NCBI GenBank assembly: GCA_029934165.1
Contig: JAOZMU010000148.1
Coordinates: 1 to 7,630 of the forward strand
Source of the DNA: Bacteroidales bacterium
GTDB taxonomy: Bacteria; Bacteroidota; Bacteroidia; Bacteroidales; JAOZMU01
Length of the DNA stretch: 7,630 nucleotides
Direction: 5' to 3'
Shown here in pieces: positions 6,239-7,630 of this stretch. A program made the translations under genes and the position numbers. The first letter of the stretch is position 1. Each line of letters begins with the position of its first letter. The notes below the pieces were generated by a model, which was not told the DNA's origin, ran no database searches, and saw only the letters and a program-made list of their open reading frames with translations.

Positions 6239-7630
6239 TCATTCACTTAACGCAATAATTTTTCTGCTTCGTTCTCTAATTTCTGTCTTTTTGTCAATTA
6301 TATATTTTATTTCATTGCTTATTTTTTCAATTTCTGTTTTATCTGTGTGAATTGGTAAAATGAATTCATTTATCCTGCTACCAAGTGTAGATAAAGTTGC
6401 TTGCACAAAAGTCTGAATTTCAACTTGTTGTTTGACTATTTTTGTATTTAACAAATAAAAAATATAATATGGATTTAGTTCGTCATTTGGCAAAACTCTT
6501 ATTTTTCGCAAATGACTTTGAATTACACTTTTCTTGTCTAATCTTGTTACCATAGACGACCGACCAATTAAAAAAGTTCCATCATTTACAAATAATATAT
6601 CATTTATTTGCACGTCTTGTGATGTCTTATATTTTTCATAAATTTTTTCGGAAACCGCTTTTATTGGGTTCATTTTTATTTCCCAATTTACAATATCTGT
6701 TGTTCTTACAAAAGGAATTTTTCCTGTCCCATAACTGCGAGAACCAATTTCATTTCCCCTTCGTATTTGCAAAATTCCTTTTTCAATTAATTCTTTTATA
6801 GAAATAAGTTTATATTTTCCGCTTTTTTCAAGTTTTTCAAGTTTTTGTTTAATTTCAGGATTGTAATTTTCAGGAATATAAATATTCTCTCTAATTTCAT
6901 TCGTATTTATTGAAAAACCAAGATGACTTTCATTTTCAATGCCACCATTTAAAAAAGAGTTGAAATTTATCGCTATTTCAGGTGTTTCATCGTCTAATAT
7001 TTTTTGTCCATTTTTATCGTAGATATGCGAACCGTCTTTGTCTATTTTAAAAATTTCTTTTCCATTTTTATCGTGTCCTATTGCATTGACGATTGCCATA
7101 AATACTTTTGAACGATTTTGTTTCTTTTTTTCGATAAAAACAACGCTTGTTTTTGTATGTGTGCTTGGCTGAAATGTTTCTTGCGAAAGACTTACAATTC
7201 CAAGAATTGAAGCATATTTTCTAATATATTCCCAAATATATCTGTCAGATGGATTTCCAAAAATTCCTTCGGGTAAAATTATACCTGCTCTTCCGCCGTC
7301 TTTTAATAATTGTATAATCCGCTCAATAAAAAGGATTTGTGGCGGTTGTTTGTCCCTAAGTTTATTTGTTTTATGCCAAATTAGTTCTCCATTTTTCCAA
7401 AAATAGGCAAGTTCGTATTGTCTCAAAAGATTTTCGCCAATGACAGGAATTTTAGCTCCAAAAGGTGGATTTGTTAAAATTAAATCAAAACTTCCGAGTT
7501 GGATATTTTCATTTGTTTGTGAGTTCCAATTATCAGGTTCTTCCAAACTATTTTCACAAAAAATATGATATTCGTTTTCACCAAGAAGTGTTAAATATAT
7601 TTTTGCAAGTTTAGAAAGAAATAAATCTTT
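6239..7630 (-). CDS. N6-adenine DNA methyltransferase fused to a specificity (TRD) domain, 5' end off-window
   Basis: Predicted to methylate adenine at a sequence chosen by its own C-terminal domain, as in type I/type IIG-like restriction-modification. The frame is open to the right edge, so 463 C-terminal residues are visible and the start is missing. The TTG at 7544-7546 is not the start: the 28 codons before it read as typical HsdM sequence (LSKLAKIYLTLLGENEYHI). Visible numbering: catalytic motif IV FDLILTNPPFG at 48-58, GRAGIILPEGIF at 113-124, FQPSTHTKTSVVF at 153-165, and the usual HsdM tail HDKNGKEIFKIDKDG at 186-200. From about 272 to the end is one HsdS-like half: YGTGKIPFVRTTDI, NDILFVNDGT, QSHLRKIRV and QATLSTLGSRI, then a Lys/Glu-rich helix. 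SAM motif I must lie beyond the edge. Sampled rows have about 18-28% GC, versus about 40-50% in the neighbouring genes, suggesting transfer. No restriction subunit is visible. Confidence 0.88.
   Translation of the reverse strand, partial: KDLFLSKLAKIYLTLLGENEYHIFCENSLEEPDNWNSQTNENIQLGSFDLILTNPPFGAKIPVIGENLLRQYELAYFWKNGELIWHKTNKLRDKQPPQILFIERIIQLLKDGGRAGIILPEGIFGNPSDRYIWEYIRKYASILGIVSLSQETFQPSTHTKTSVVFIEKKKQNRSKVFMAIVNAIGHDKNGKEIFKIDKDGSHIYDKNGQKILDDETPEIAINFNSFLNGGIENESHLGFSINTNEIRENIYIPENYNPEIKQKLEKLEKSGKYKLISIKELIEKGILQIRRGNEIGSRSYGTGKIPFVRTTDIVNWEIKMNPIKAVSEKIYEKYKTSQDVQINDILFVNDGTFLIGRSSMVTRLDKKSVIQSHLRKIRVLPNDELNPYYIFYLLNTKIVKQQVEIQTFVQATLSTLGSRINEFILPIHTDKTEIEKISNEIKYIIDKKTEIRERSRKIIALSE

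Noticed and set aside
6156..6242. 28-codon frame starting in an ATGA overlap with the methyltransferase stop
   Set aside because: Too short, no recognisable motif, and in very AT-rich DNA; kept only as an observation.
6829..6850. Short direct repeat CAAGTTTTT within the methyltransferase
   Set aside because: It encodes a Lys-Leu-Glu repeat (KLEKLEK) at the linker between catalytic and recognition domains. Two copies are too few to suggest phase variation.
7544..7546. TTG codon as the start of the methyltransferase
   Set aside because: The frame stays open through 28 more codons to the window edge, and those residues fit the HsdM family just before the NPPF motif, so the gene is partial.

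Overview
The window looks like a piece of a Bacteroidota (Bacteroidetes) chromosome, probably Bacteroidales-like. This is inferred from AT-rich DNA with long AT-rich spacers, A-rich leaders without clear Shine-Dalgarno sequences, the Bacteroidota-typical DUF5683 and MltD/LysM protein pair, and AATC-based intergenic repeats of a kind I associate with this phylum. No RNA gene, CRISPR array or complete insertion sequence was found.

Layout. 1-106: leader with a possible Bacteroidota promoter. 107-1471 (+): HlyD/MacA-type periplasmic adaptor of a tripartite efflux or secretion pump, with no pump gene after it. 1472-1703: spacer with a weak terminator-like hairpin and degenerate ~14-bp AATC repeats. 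1704-3209 (+): glutamine synthetase of the type I fold. 3210-3537: geneless stretch of 328 bases holding a 196-bp unit with ~28-bp imperfect terminal inverted repeats, nested AATCCGTGTT repeats, and a strong terminator that serves the minus-strand gene to its right. 3538-5295 (-): lytic murein transglycosylase with LysM domains. 5296-5490: spacer with a long dyad. 5491-6120 (-): DUF5683 membrane protein. 6239-7630 (-): 3' part of an N6-adenine DNA methyltransferase fused to one specificity (TRD) domain; its 5' end lies beyond the right edge.

The genes do not form one pathway. The adaptor and the glutamine synthetase share the plus strand but are separated by a 232-bp spacer. DUF5683 and the transglycosylase are conserved neighbours in Bacteroidota, usually, as I recall, in a parA-parB-DUF5683-transglycosylase-relA/spoT run. 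Here the gene upstream of DUF5683 is instead a markedly more AT-rich restriction-modification type methyltransferase. The region around 6070-6240 is therefore a probable junction between core chromosome and an acquired module. The most promising lead towards a defence system is that partial methyltransferase and whatever lies beyond position 7630. Nothing inside the window proves a new system.
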